64,000 nucleotides of DNA from Vanrija pseudolonga. Lineage: Eukaryota > Basidiomycota > Tremellomycetes > Trichosporonales > Trichosporonaceae. Shown one piece after another: positions 11,888-22,864 of this stretch. Location: positions 2,232,001 through 2,296,000 of the forward strand of contig NC_085853.1 of assembly GCF_020906515.1 (NCBI RefSeq). Reading direction: 5' to 3'. Both the position numbers and the translations under genes were made by a program. The notes under the pieces were generated by a model. The model ran no database searches, was not told where the DNA came from, and worked only from the letters and a program-made list of their open reading frames with translations. Position 1 is the first letter of the stretch, and each line of letters starts with the position of its first letter.

Positions 11888-13294
11888 ATGCCGTTCACAT
11901 CAACAGACCGCGGGAGCGGTCGAGTCGACGTCCAGGTAGGTGCACATTTCACTTTCCCAGCGCGTGACGAATGCTAACCCACACCTCCGCAGTATGTCCC
12001 CGGCAAGGAATCGTACCCATCCATCACCGAATCGGTCGAGCTGTTGGGCGACCTGTCCGTCTTTTGCGATCCAGAGTGAGTACGAGAGGATGTGACCGCC
12101 GCGGAACGACGAGGCCACCTGCCCTACCTATGCACCGCGGCTCAAGGCACATACGGCATGCGGCTGTAGTGTGCGCTGCTTCTTTCAGCACGCACACACG
12201 GCGCATGTTTGGTGCTGCCCAGCAGGTGGTCGGCGCCGAGTCCGTCCGTGGCGGAAGCACCACCCCGATACACCCGAGGTCACACTGCTAACACTTCGCA
12301 GCGCCTCTCGCACAATCATCTCAATCTTCGTCGGTCGTCGCCTCGGAGCAGGAGGAATGACCAAGCGACAGGTGGCCGAACAAGTCGACTACCTCCGACG
12401 ACTAGTACGTGATTACGGGGGATGGTCGCGTCGCCGTGGCGGTTAGCGTTCCCGCCTCACCTCACCCCGCTGCTCTCGGCAGGTGACTGACCATGTTCAC
12501 AGGCTCCGCAACACGGGTCTACCATCAAGCAGATTCGGAAATCGTACGGGCTACTCCCTGCCCAGCTCGACGCGCCAGGAACAGGCGGCCCCTACACGAG
12601 CGACTCACCAAACTCGTCGTCGGCGACCCTGCCACCCGGAATGCAGTCAATATCGCGCGCACGCAATCTGTTCCGGCGCGCATCGTCGGGGGAGAACACG
12701 CCGCAGGTTCAGTCGGCGGCACCGACGCCAGCGACTGGCCGCAGTCCAGGTACCATGTCGAGTGGCAGAATGTCGACCGCGCTTCCTGTCCCTGTGCTCG
12801 ACACTATCCACGACCCACCAGCCGTGGAAGTTACACCGGCAGCCGACCCACGGGTGTACGCCCACCACGACCCGGCATCTACCACGTCCGCTGCTGCAGT
12901 GGAGGCCCGCGCGGCCCGTGAAGCGCGGAGACAGGCGAGGCACTCGACTGGGCAGCCAGACGCCGACGCGCCACGAGAGCGGCGCGCGCCGCCACCGTAC
13001 GGGCCCGAGGACCTCATCTCGCGGCTGCACGCCAAGCTCGAGGAGATGGAGGAGCAGATGCGCGAGCTTAACGTCGAGAATGCCACGCTGCAGGCGCGCC
13101 TCGACAGCTCGACCATGCAGACCGAGACGATGCGCCTCGAGCTCGAGAAGCGGGTGGCCGAGGCCGAGGCGCGAGCCGAGAAGGCCGAGCTCGAGCGCCG
13201 ACTCGCCGTCGCTGAGGCAAAGGTCGCGATGCATGACCTCGAGAAGCGGTTGTCTACGGGCCGAACCCCGACACCGCCGCCGAGCGACAAGTAG
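11888..13294 (+). CDS. Cluster-family member F (341 aa) with PPPY motif and coiled coil
   Basis: Four exons: 11888-11935, 11993-12075, 12302-12404, 12503-13294, phases 0, 2, 0. The first exon ends in GRVDVQ, much like M (RVDIK), and the second (17-44) has YPSITESVELLGD, aligning with YPSTAEAVAVL of E. The core exon (103 nt, residues 45-78) carries IISIFVGRRLGAG and EQVDYLRRL. The last exon opens with IKQIRKSYGLLP. A Ser/Thr/Pro linker leads to PPPY (241-244), directly followed by a coiled coil to near the C-terminus (ISRLHAKLEEMEEQMRELN onward). The 225-nt intron 2 is long but ends in a clear branch point and CAG. E, F and M look like one subgroup. Confidence 0.8.
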
Positions 13295-13543
13295 AGGGCA
13301 TAGGATTGAGAGGGTGATTGGGTGTTTAATAATTTTCGACGTGGCATGGGCCATGGCGCTTTACACGTTGTATGCATGTATTGGGGCTGAATGGGCTGGG
13401 AGCAAGGACGCGCAGCATGGAGGCGTCGGGCGACACTGTCGACATGGTCGACCTTATAACTGCTGCATATGAATGTACAAACTAGGAGGAGTAGTAGTAT
13501 TGATACAACGAAAGTGTCCTCTCTCTCTACAGTGACAATCAAT

Positions 13544-15798
13544 CTACGACGACAAGCCTACACTGGCCTCTACGCGTCTGAGGCGCGCGCGCATCTCCTC
13601 AACCTTACCCTTTGCCTCGTCTGCGCGGCGTGCCGCATCCTCCGCGATCCGCCGCGCCTCGTGCGCGGTGCGCGCGGCGTCCTCAGCCTCACGGACGAGG
13701 CGCTCCGCCTCGCCGACCCGGCGCTCATGTACGCGGCGCAAGGCGACGACATCGAGGTCCCCATACCCTCCGCGGGTCACCTTGGCCGAGATGCTGATGC
13801 TCCCGCCGCCCGCACTGGCCTCCGAGTCGCGGGGCTTAGTCGACGGCGCAGCGGACCCGCTCGAGCCCGTCGAGTCTGACCTCCTCCTGCCGACAGCGCC
13901 GTGCAGCGCCCGTGCGAAGGGATGCGACGCCGGGAGCGGGCCCGTGTTGGCTGGCGGGAGGGCGGACGCGGTCGCCTCGAACGCGACGGGCGGCGGCGTG
14001 GCGCTCTCCACCTCCGGCTCGGGGATGCGCGCGCGCGGCGCCTTGGTGGACTTGGGCGGCGGCACCGGCGGCGCAGGCGACACGGGGCGGAGCTGCGCGT
14101 CCGCCGCGCGCGGGGTCAGGTCGGCGAGGTCGCCAAAGTCTGGGAGCTGGAGCCGCTGCGTCAGGTCTGGGAGTGCGAGCCGTGGCGCCGCCCCGTGCGC
14201 GGGCGTGAGGTCTGGTATTGGCTCCATTGCGGCCTTGGGGGTCAGGTCTGGGATGTCGCGCGGGGTGAGGTCGGGAATGTCCCGCGGTGTGAGGTCTGGG
14301 ATATCCCGGGGCGTGAGGTCCTGGAGTGTCGACCTCGGGAAGAGGAGGTTGTTGATGAACCCGCGTTCTGGCTTCTCCTGTGGCCTTGGTGGCGTTGGCG
14401 GGCGGGGGACGGGCACGCTCGGTGGCGTGGAGAGGGTGGCGACGGACGGTGTTGGCGGGGTGATGGACGGTGTGGAGGGCGACGTTGACGGCGTCGAGGA
14501 CGGTACCGAGAGGTCGGGCGAGTGCGAGTGCGCGATGGATGAGTGCGCGACGGACGAGTGCGAGTGCGAGTGCGCGACGGACGCGGACGACGTCGAGCTC
14601 GCTGACGCTTGCAGCAGAGCGCGGCCCGCCGAGCGGCCGATAGACAGCGGCGGGACGGGGGGCGAGGGCGCCGCAGAGGTCGGGAGCGAGCTGCGCGGAA
14701 CGTGGCGGTACGCCGACGGACCGGGGAGCGGCTCGAACAGGGGGAGCGGCGGCCTGCCGTGCCCCGAGGCGGTGGAGGCCGAGGACGGCGGCGACGGCCG
14801 CCTCGGCGTAGCATGCACGTTTGGGATGAGCGGCACGGGGCCGGGGCTGGGGCCGCGCGCGAGCGGGGACGAGTGGCGCGAGTCCCAGCTAGCCGACGTG
14901 CTGGGCGGCGAGGGCGAGCCGGAGCGCGGCAGGGGCGGGGGGAACGCGTAGCTCTGGGGCGGGGACGGGCTGGCCGACGCCGACATGGACGGGGACGAGT
15001 GCTGTCGCGACACTGTCGGGCGCGCGAGCACCGCCGGCGCCGCCCCGGGCGGGAGGGATGGCGAGCCGACCTTCTGGCTCGCGTGCTCGGCGAACACGGT
15101 CGAGTCGGGCAGCTGGAACTCGTGCCGCACGGCGATGAACGCGTGCTCGAACCGCCGCTCCTCAAACTCCATGACGCGTTCGATTGCATCCAACCGGCGG
15201 CCCATCTCCTGCGGCGTGGAGCGGGCGAGGCGCGGGCCGATGTATGCACGGAGCACGCCGGCAGCGTAGCTTTGGGGTGCTGCGTGAGCAGTGTCTCCGC
15301 TTAGAGCCCAGCGGCGGCCCGCCACTCACTTGAGATTTCTTGGCCGGCCCGGGTGCGGCTCGGTCAGCGCGGCAATCACGCTCGCGGTGCTGTTGCTCCC
15401 CCTCGGGCTGTTGGGTATCGGCGGCGGGGGCGGGGGTGCGGGACGGCGCGCCTCGGGCGGCGGGGCGTCGCCGAGCGCGGGGAGCTGGTACATCTCGCGC
15501 ACCGAGCTGAAGACGACTTCGTACTTGTTGAGGCCGATCTGGGGGGTCAGCCTCGGATAGGTTACGGCGTGCACAGTGCACGCCCCCACAACGCACCGAC
15601 GACTGCACCTCGTCCAGTGCATACGCGACGTCGATGCGTCCCCGTCCACGCCGCATGCGGTCGTAGACCCAGCCGCGGATGAGCTTGGTCGCGAGCCTGC
15701 GGTCAGCAGAGGAAAGGGAGAGTAGAGACCCACTCGTCGGTCGGGGCGGCGCTGCCGTCCTGCAGCGCGGCAACGAGGCCGCTGACGCTCGACGGCAT
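13544..15798 (-). CDS. Cluster-family member G (699 aa) with two tandem cores
   Basis: Minus-strand exons: 15798-15734, 15696-15597, 15538-15330, 15269-13544, phases 2, 0, 2. Core 1 (exon of exactly 100 nt, residues 23-55) has LATKLIRGWVYDRM followed by VVFSSVREMYQLP. After an Ala/Pro linker there is a second pre-core boundary (AA|GTGAGT) and core 2 (126-170) with YAAGVLRAYIGPRL, RLDAIERV and AFIAVRHEFQLP. I join the halves because the first would otherwise stop inside a perfect GTGAGT donor, and because the family's phase-2 boundary before YAAxVL is restored in frame. The acceptor there (AAAG) is not the usual CAG. Residues 170-600 are Ser/Pro-rich with DLTPRDIP repeats; the last 80 residues are a coiled coil with alternating Arg/Glu/Ala. 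If the join is wrong, there are two genes, 15798-15326 and 15269-13544. Confidence 0.7.
14250..14326 (-). repeat. In-gene 24-bp tandem repeat encoding DLTPRDIP in G
   Basis: About three near-perfect 24-bp copies, each encoding DLTPRDIP, followed by degenerate copies (DLTP, DLTQ) over the next 150 nt. The T-P dipeptides are potential proline-directed phosphorylation sites. Confidence 0.8.
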
Positions 15799-18700
15799 GC
15801 TTGTCGTCGTCGTCGTCGTCGGGGCGTGGTGCTGCAGTGTTCAGTTGGTGATACAAGGTGAGACAAGGTGGGTAAGTTGTTAATGACAGGCGGCATCGTC
15901 GATGCCCTCCCTCGTCGATGTTGCTGCAGGTTTGTCGCGTCTGTCTCCTGCTGACACTCCCTCGCCACCGTTTTGCCCGTTTCGTCCTCGCTCGTTTTTA
16001 CGCCGCACCGAGTTGAAGCTGCCTGCAGTTGCTTGCAGCTCGTCCATCGACGGGTTTTACGTGTTGTTGGGCCAGCAATGACGGCACGCGCTGCCCAAAA
16101 CCGCCCAAATGCGTCAAAACAAGGGGAAGTTGGGGTACTTGGGCTCCCCGCGGGAGGATTCGCCACGCGACTTGGCCTGGCAGGCAACTGCCACTTGCGA
16201 TATGGTAACGCGGCGCTGGGAGGACTTGCGGGTGCACATCTCGTACACTGCGGTATGCACGACGCGCGCGCGTGCACGCATTTGCTGCGAGCTACGGTTA
16301 ATAGACGACCGACCGACCACCGAGCAGCCAGCTTGTTGTGCGCTGGCTGGCTGGCTTGGCTGTGCCGACGACGACGCGTTGTTTGTCGGTCGCGTGGCCG
16401 ATTAACGAGGCGAAAACCTCATTATTATTATTAACCCTGGCACTCCTTGCTTGACCCCGATCGCGTCTGAGGTTTGCAAGTCGCAAGTCGCCGCACTCAC
16501 GTGACGACGACCACGGCCACGCGGCCACGACGGAGCATTCAGGCAGCGAGAACCGCAGCAGCACCGAAGCACCGAAGCAAGCACCGAAGCGCCAAGCGGA
16601 CCCGCTGGCCCGCCGCACGTCAGGCAGAACAGCACGCCGCTGCCGAGAGCCGTCGGGAGCGGTGCGTCCGAGCACTGTTCGGAGACATCGCCATGGCTTG
16701 GTGCAATGGCGCTGATCCCGAGGCATGGCGAGGGGAGGGGAGGAAAGAGTACAATGGCAAAGTGGAGCAAGCATGTCGAGGTTACTGTCGCCCCCTCCGC
16801 GCTCGACTGACCATGACGCCGACCGCAAGCTCAGCCAACCCCGCGCGGCGCGGCTCGCCGGGCGCGACCGACGCATCCCAGCCCAACCAACACAACCCAC
16901 GGCCCAAGAAAGAAGCCCAAACCCGCGTGCCTCACGTACCCGAAGATAAACTCGTCCCGCCGGCCGCCCGGCCCCGGCGGGCTCGGCGGTGATCTGCCTG
17001 CTACGGGGTGGGGGAGGAAGGGGAGGGGGCCTCTCCTCTCCGCTCGCCGTCGGCTCGGTCCGCGACCGCCGCGCCAGTGCCAGCGGGTGGCGGCGGCTGT
17101 TGTCGTGTCTCGGCGCGTCGTCGTCGGCGCGCGGGGTGTACCTCGTTCCCAGTTACTGACTGACTGACTGGCTGACTTGTCCCCCCCCCCGCTGCCCTCT
17201 GCACTGCGCCCACCGATCCGCCCGCGTGGATCACCTCCTCACCTCACCACTTTGACTCCCACGTCAGCACGCGCGCACCGCAGCCCACCGCATTCCGCAT
17301 GATGCGCACCCGCATGATTGATTCGTGCTCAACCTGCCGTAAGCACGCCGTAAAGGGAGTAATGTTCTTCTGACGGGACGTGTCGGCGCGCACCGCGGCC
17401 CATTTTTGAATCAATTTCGAGCCTCCTCGCGTAGAGTTTGATTTTGCATCGGCGTGGCGCTCTTCTCTCGAGAGAACGAGAGATCAACACGCGGTGGCGC
17501 AGGGCTAGCGTGCTGGCGTGCTGGTGTGCTGCCTGCTCTCGCGGTCCTTCTGTGACGCTCGATACAGCTTGTTTGGACGCCACATCGGCCTCATCCAACT
17601 CTATCCCGTGTGGCGTCGTGCACCCGACGACTCGGTCGACAGGTGGACAAGCAGCATGCCTAGGGCTTTGGCACAGGCAGGAGCAGCACCCCCTCCCTCC
17701 CCTGCCCTGCTTCGAGTGATTAACGCAGCACCAGTACCTCACCCCCTCGTTGTGTCTCACATCGCGTAACTGCGCACTCTTTCTCTCTTCCCATCCATCG
17801 AGCCCATTGACCCGCGGCTAAAACATATGCTTGGCTTCCCGCTGTGTCGGGGACGCCAAACCTTGAGTGTACTGCGACAGCTGGGGTCGCTCAGAGGTTT
17901 CTGGTCCGCCAGGAACAAGGAGGAACCGTGACGCTGCGGCGCGCGCGACGCCTCTTACATGCACCCCTGCGTTCTCCTGGCGCTTGTCCCGTTGCCGTCG
18001 ACGTGCGTAAGCTCATCCCGGCGGCGGTTGGCTGCAAGTGTCGGCGGCAATGGCCTGGGCTAGAGACAAGGCTCCGAGACACTTCAAGACATCCTCGAGT
18101 TGTCTCTGTTCCTTGCCACACTCTCCTAATGAGGTCTGCTCAGTGGGCTGGCCGGGACGAATAGGTTCACAGGCACCCGTGTGTATATTCGCCGGAGGGG
18201 AGGGGTGCAGGAGGGGGTAGAGGGCAGTCCTCCTCCTCCTCCTCCCTCTCCCCCCTCCTACACTCACATCCCCCCGCCCCACCCGTGTTACAGCAGCGCC
18301 CACTCCCTCGGCACCCGCAGGTATTGGAATCAGCATGATTCAATGGGCAATAGCGTAAGTGTGACACCAGGAGATAATGTCAAGCCGGCGTGCCTCACTC
18401 GTCCTCGCCCGACAGACACATTCCAACACTGCCTCTGGCGCTGCCAGCGCGCCGCTGCGAGTCGTAGGCCTCGTGCTGGAACAAGTTCGGCCAGGCCGGC
18501 CAGGACAGGGCCAGGGAGACGATGACAGGGGGGGTGTTGGAAGCCAGAATAGTGTGGGTGCGGCGCGGGGCGTACGAGAGAGAGACAGACACCCAGTCAA
18601 TCAAGGTTAGACGCGCGGCCGCAGCGTCCGTCCACAACAAAGAGTGTGTTGTCTGTCGAGGTGGTGCTTCTCCTCCTGTCCTGGGGCAGAGCAGAGCACC

Positions 18701-18894
18701 TCGGCACGGCTGCTCCCCTCTCCAGCAGCTTGCGACGACTCTGTTATACTCACCATCTCTTCACCACCACGTCTTGTTGTTCTTCCATTCATTCACTGTC
18801 CACGAGATAATCACGACGCCCAAGTCTTCGGCACGGGTGCGCCTCCCGACCTAATCTCCCGTCGCACGTCGCTCGCAACAACAACGCGCGCACC
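15799..18894. other. 3.1-kb intergenic region between divergent genes
   Basis: It holds the upstream regions of G (minus) and of the PRXL2-like gene (plus). I see no convincing gene. Low-complexity items are a (CGT)n tract at about 15803-15823, (TGAC)n at about 17153-17175 and a C10 run at 17181-17190. A short frame at 18344 (ATGGGCAATAGC followed by GTAAGT) could be a first exon or a leader intron of the downstream gene but cannot be tied to an acceptor by eye. Confidence 0.5.
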
Positions 18895-21800
18895 ATGTCG
18901 ACAGCACCCGCGCCCAAGCTCTCCAAGAGCAGACCCAAGACGCCGCCGTCGTCGCACCCGTTCCTCAACGCGACACCGCGCACACCGTCGTCCAAGCGCG
19001 CGACCCTCCATGATGATGGGATCGGCGCCGACGGCCTCCTCGCCACCGGCACACCCACCACCCCACACAGCACACTGCCCTCCTCCGTGTCCATGTACCC
19101 GACCGTCATGGGCGATGCGGGCGTGACAGAGGCGAGCAGGTCCGAGAGCACGTCGCGCCTCACCGCCGCCGACGCCGCCAGCGTCCACAGCGCGGCCTAC
19201 TCGTTCTCGTCGTCACGTCTCCTGCCTCCAAACCCCGTGTCCACACCGTTCTCAGACATGATGGCATCACATATGCCCGGCAGCTCGCCCGACATTCCCC
19301 CGCTCCCACCCATGCCAGCTGACATTGTGCGACGCGTTTCCCTGCGTGACCATGCCGCGCGGGTCAAGTACTCGCTGAGCGAGAGCACGGAGCGGCTGCG
19401 CTCGGCGTCCCTAGAAGACGGCACTACGGAAGAAGGTTCGGTCGAGATGCCCCCCACGCCGCCCAGCCCGTCCCCGTCCAAGCCGGAGGGCTTCGCCCCC
19501 GCCACCTGGGCCGATGTGGTCAACCGCCACTCGACCCTCCGCCTCGCCGATCCCCCAACCAGGCCGTCGCACAAGATCCGGCGCGTGCGCCCGCCGACGC
19601 TGCACGACGCCGAGATAGCATCGACCTCGGCCGAGTCGGCGAGCCCGGTGCGCAGCCTCGCGCCTGCACCGTCGTTCAAGCGCCGCTCGCTCCGCATCCA
19701 GCGCATCCTCGTGCCTGGGCCTGGCCGTCCAGGCGTCACGCTGCCCGAGCACAACGCCGACATTGACAAGGAACTGCCCCCCACGCCGCACACTGCGAGC
19801 ACGATCGGCACAATGAGTCCCCCGGGCACGGCACGCTGGATGTCCAGCGCAGCCATGGCGTCCAGGGTGTCCCTTGCGGCGTGGGACGAGGACATGCCGC
19901 CTGCATCGGCGCCGCCTGATGTCCCAGAGCACCCCGTTCGTGTGGCGCCACCACCACCGCCAGCCAAGTCAAGAGAGCCGTTTGCACTCCACCCTCTGCT
20001 TGTCGCCACGCAGTCACATTCGAAGAGCAAGCACAGGAGATCGCTATCCAACCCCCTCGCGATCAAGATCCCCGGCGTTGAGACATGGTCAGACAGCGGG
20101 CACACATTCGGGCATGGCATTGAGGCGCCCGAGGGCACCACGGGCACTGGCTCCCGCCGCAGCCGCCGGTCCAACTCGATGTCGCAGGCTGTGGCGTCGT
20201 ATGCGGCCGCCATGCGTGAAGGTGCCAAGTCTCCGACGTCACCAACACACCGCAGCATGGCCGACGCGTTCACCGCACTCTCGCTCGGCTCGGGAAGCGG
20301 TCACGCCGACAACCTCGCCAGCAGCCTCGGTGGTGGCCTGGGCGACACGTTTGACCGGGCCCGTAGGCTGCAGGAGGACATTGACAAGCGCACCAGCATC
20401 GCACAGAATAGCCTCGAGGAGGGCAGCAGTGCCCCCGAGCGGACAATCACCCGCTCCAAGTCTACTGGCATGCTGCTCGGCCGCACGCGCAAGCTGCGCA
20501 CGCACAAGTCGCTGAAGATGCTTGTCCCCACTGCGATCAAGAAGCGCAAGGGTGCTGCTCCTGGCACGCCCGATGTGCCACTCCTCCCAGAGCGCGATGT
20601 GGCGACGCCAACCCCGAGCAAGGAGTACAAGCGCCCTCTTCCTAAGCGCAGCGAGTCGCTGCCCCCGCGTAACACCGACTCGGAGGAGGGCGACATCAGC
20701 CTCATTGACCTGTCCGAGGCCCAGCAGCAGCAGCACATCCGCACGTACCGCGACGCCGACGAGCCCTTCTTCCCATCCAAGCCCGTCCGCCTCACGCTGC
20801 TCAACCCGCCCGAGCCTGCCGAGGACGAGACGTTCAGCGTGTACCGCCACCCCTCGGACCGCCGCCTTCTCGAGTCTGCCACCCAGTTCGTCATCGACGA
20901 GGAGGGCAACCCCGTCTCGTTCGACTCGCTGTTCCCCGTGGAGAGGAAGGACGTCGACAAGGCCAACGCGCGCGCCAAGCGCAGCCAGCGCCTCAGCATC
21001 AGCGAGACGCTCCCGCCCCGCACCCTCCTCTTCTTCATCCGCTCAATGTGGTGCGGCTTCTGCCAGGACTACACGTCGCAAAGCATCAACAAGCTCAACC
21101 CGCAGGTCATGGCCGCGCTCAACGTCAGGGTCGTCATCATCTGCAACTCGAGCTACAAGATGATCAAGCGCTACCGCGACCTGTTCAAGTGCCCGTTCCC
21201 GTTCTACTCGGACGAGAGCTCGCGGATCTACAAGCTCTTCGGCATGGTGCAGAACAACCTCATGGTGCCGATGCCGATGCGCAAGGCGCCCGGTGTTCGC
21301 GAGGAGTACAACCGCAACACGCCGCCAGTGCAGATGATGCGCTCGTTCAAGAACATTGCGCTGCACCTCAACAACTCGAACCCTGGCAACGTGTTCCAGA
21401 TGGGCGGCGAGTTTGTCCTCGGCCCAAACTACACATGCGAGTTTGCGCACCGCATGACGCTGTACATGAACCACCTCGAGGCGCGCGAGGTCCTCGGCCG
21501 CGTGGTGGACGACGAGACGTTCCGCGACGCCGAGCGCCGCGTCCTCCACAAGGAGCAGGCGGTCATGCAGATCGCTGCGGGGCAGACGGCCGCCGGTCCC
21601 GCACCAGCCCCAGAGGACGTTGAGATGTGGCGCGACTCGCGCACCGCCGAGCTCGAGCGCATGAAGAACAAGCGCATCCAGCGCCGCCAGATGAGCCAGT
21701 ACCTCCCTGACCCGACCGACGCCGACTCGTACGCGGCCGGCGCGGCAGGCTGGGAGTCGTACGTGGCCACCATGGCGACCTCGCAGCGCAGCTTTGCTCA

Positions 21801-22296
21801 GCTCCCCTCGTCGTCTGGCGCGCATATCGGGTCGCTGAGCTCTGCTCCTCTTGCAGCCCGCTCGTTCACGACCCTTGAGACCGAGACGCTCGAGCTGAGC
21901 ACACTGGCGACGCACTCGACGTTTGCGCCGTTCGCGCCGACCCTCGGCACCCCGTTCTCGTGCAACACGCTCTCTGACCTGCCCGAGAGCCTGTGCTCTG
22001 CCGGCTCGTCGGACCACGCCGTCGACGCGGAAGATATCGTCACCCCGCCGCAGGCGATGCGCGCGAGCACCCAAACCGTCGCGATGCTGTGGTACGACCC
22101 CGACGAGATGTCGGGCGACATTGGCGACCGCAAGAGCCACGTCTCGGTGCACTCGCTCGAGGAGAAGGAGTCGTCGTCGTCGTCGTCGTCTTCGGGCGGC
22201 GGCAGTGGCGACGCCACACCGCGCGCCAGCCTCAGCCTCGCCCCCAACGCCTTCCCTATGCCCCCTCGCGCCAGCCAGGTCGGCATGGCCATGTAG
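18895..22296 (+). CDS. PRXL2/AhpC-TSA_2-like thioredoxin-fold protein with a very long N-terminal extension (1133 aa)
   Basis: Single exon. Residues 1 to about 640 are Ser/Pro/Thr-rich and probably disordered. They contain basic/Ser patches such as KRRSLRIQRIL and HRRSLSNPL that look like kinase sites. A thioredoxin-like domain spans about 660-890: TLLFFIRSMWCGFCQDYT with a CxxC at 720-723, then VVIICNSSYKMIKRYRDLF, FYSDESSRIYKLFGM and FQMGGEFVLG, the pattern of the AhpC/TSA_2 (PRXL2/AAED1) family. Members are predicted redox proteins with a resolving-type CxxC; the substrate is unknown in fungi. After a charged helix (about 910-960), the tail is again low complexity with an eight-Ser run near the end (22172-22190). 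The family is usually a 200-250 aa protein, so the extension is the oddity. The start has a good fungal context (caccATGTC). Confidence 0.85.
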   Translation: MSTAPAPKLSKSRPKTPPSSHPFLNATPRTPSSKRATLHDDGIGADGLLATGTPTTPHSTLPSSVSMYPTVMGDAGVTEASRSESTSRLTAADAASVHSAAYSFSSSRLLPPNPVSTPFSDMMASHMPGSSPDIPPLPPMPADIVRRVSLRDHAARVKYSLSESTERLRSASLEDGTTEEGSVEMPPTPPSPSPSKPEGFAPATWADVVNRHSTLRLADPPTRPSHKIRRVRPPTLHDAEIASTSAESASPVRSLAPAPSFKRRSLRIQRILVPGPGRPGVTLPEHNADIDKELPPTPHTASTIGTMSPPGTARWMSSAAMASRVSLAAWDEDMPPASAPPDVPEHPVRVAPPPPPAKSREPFALHPLLVATQSHSKSKHRRSLSNPLAIKIPGVETWSDSGHTFGHGIEAPEGTTGTGSRRSRRSNSMSQAVASYAAAMREGAKSPTSPTHRSMADAFTALSLGSGSGHADNLASSLGGGLGDTFDRARRLQEDIDKRTSIAQNSLEEGSSAPERTITRSKSTGMLLGRTRKLRTHKSLKMLVPTAIKKRKGAAPGTPDVPLLPERDVATPTPSKEYKRPLPKRSESLPPRNTDSEEGDISLIDLSEAQQQQHIRTYRDADEPFFPSKPVRLTLLNPPEPAEDETFSVYRHPSDRRLLESATQFVIDEEGNPVSFDSLFPVERKDVDKANARAKRSQRLSISETLPPRTLLFFIRSMWCGFCQDYTSQSINKLNPQVMAALNVRVVIICNSSYKMIKRYRDLFKCPFPFYSDESSRIYKLFGMVQNNLMVPMPMRKAPGVREEYNRNTPPVQMMRSFKNIALHLNNSNPGNVFQMGGEFVLGPNYTCEFAHRMTLYMNHLEAREVLGRVVDDETFRDAERRVLHKEQAVMQIAAGQTAAGPAPAPEDVEMWRDSRTAELERMKNKRIQRRQMSQYLPDPTDADSYAAGAAGWESYVATMATSQRSFAQLPSSSGAHIGSLSSAPLAARSFTTLETETLELSTLATHSTFAPFAPTLGTPFSCNTLSDLPESLCSAGSSDHAVDAEDIVTPPQAMRASTQTVAMLWYDPDEMSGDIGDRKSHVSVHSLEEKESSSSSSSSGGGSGDATPRASLSLAPNAFPMPPRASQVGMAM

Positions 22297-22864
22297 CTGT
22301 GCTACTGCTATTGGCATCGCTTTTATTATAATAATACTTCATTATCACGACAACTCACGCTGTATCATGCCACTCATACCCGGTAGTCACTAGTTAGTAT
22401 CCCACCATATGAATTTTATTACCCCGTAAGTCGGCCCGAGGGGGGTGTGAGTGGCGGTGAGTGGCTGGCCTGTCGCTGGCAGTCGCTTGTCGGGCATCTC
22501 GTCGTCGGGGATGGCGCCGGAGTCGTACTCACCAGCGCCACGGGGCTCGGGAGTGACTGGTGCGAGCAGGACCCTGCGCGAGCCCGGCTCGGAGGTGTCC
22601 CCGCCCTGGTCCTCGGAGGATGTCATTCTCCGAGGCTGCCCAAACGTCCTCCGACACAATTGCCCAAGTTTCCGGCGGCACGCGGGGGCATGTTCCACAG
22701 ACAGACAAGACCAGCAGCAAGCCACACGGCCACCAGATCAAGAAAGATCCGACGGCGCTAGTGTGATCGCGATCGCAAGCAGGCAAGCATTACAGAGATC
22801 CATACAACGAGAAGGAGAAAGATACGACCCAAGCCCAAGTATACAACGTGCGTGCTCAACCTAT
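22297..22864. other. Intergenic region between convergent PRXL2-like gene and I
   Basis: 568 nt holding two 3' ends. A/T-rich stretches just after the upstream stop (ttttattataataatactt at 22320-22338) may serve in 3' end formation. No gene seen. Confidence 0.5.

Noticed and set aside
12420-12470. Possible tRNA-like stretch (GTGGCGGTTAGCGTTCCCGCC)
   Set aside because: No T-arm, no B box and no acceptor pairing; it lies inside the last intron of F.
15330-15798. First half of G as a separate 130-residue gene ending at 15326
   Set aside because: The stop lies within a perfect GTGAGT donor and joining restores the family's phase-2 core boundary in frame; kept as the stated alternative.
16474-16992. 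172-codon open frame in the 15.8-18.9 kb gap
   Set aside because: Low-complexity Arg/Ala/Pro sequence with no motif; no partner exons and no leader.
18344-18361. Mini-exon ATGGGCAATAGC followed by GTAAGT, which would give a myristoylation-type MGNS start
   Set aside because: No acceptor in the right phase could be tied to the downstream gene, which has its own good start codon.
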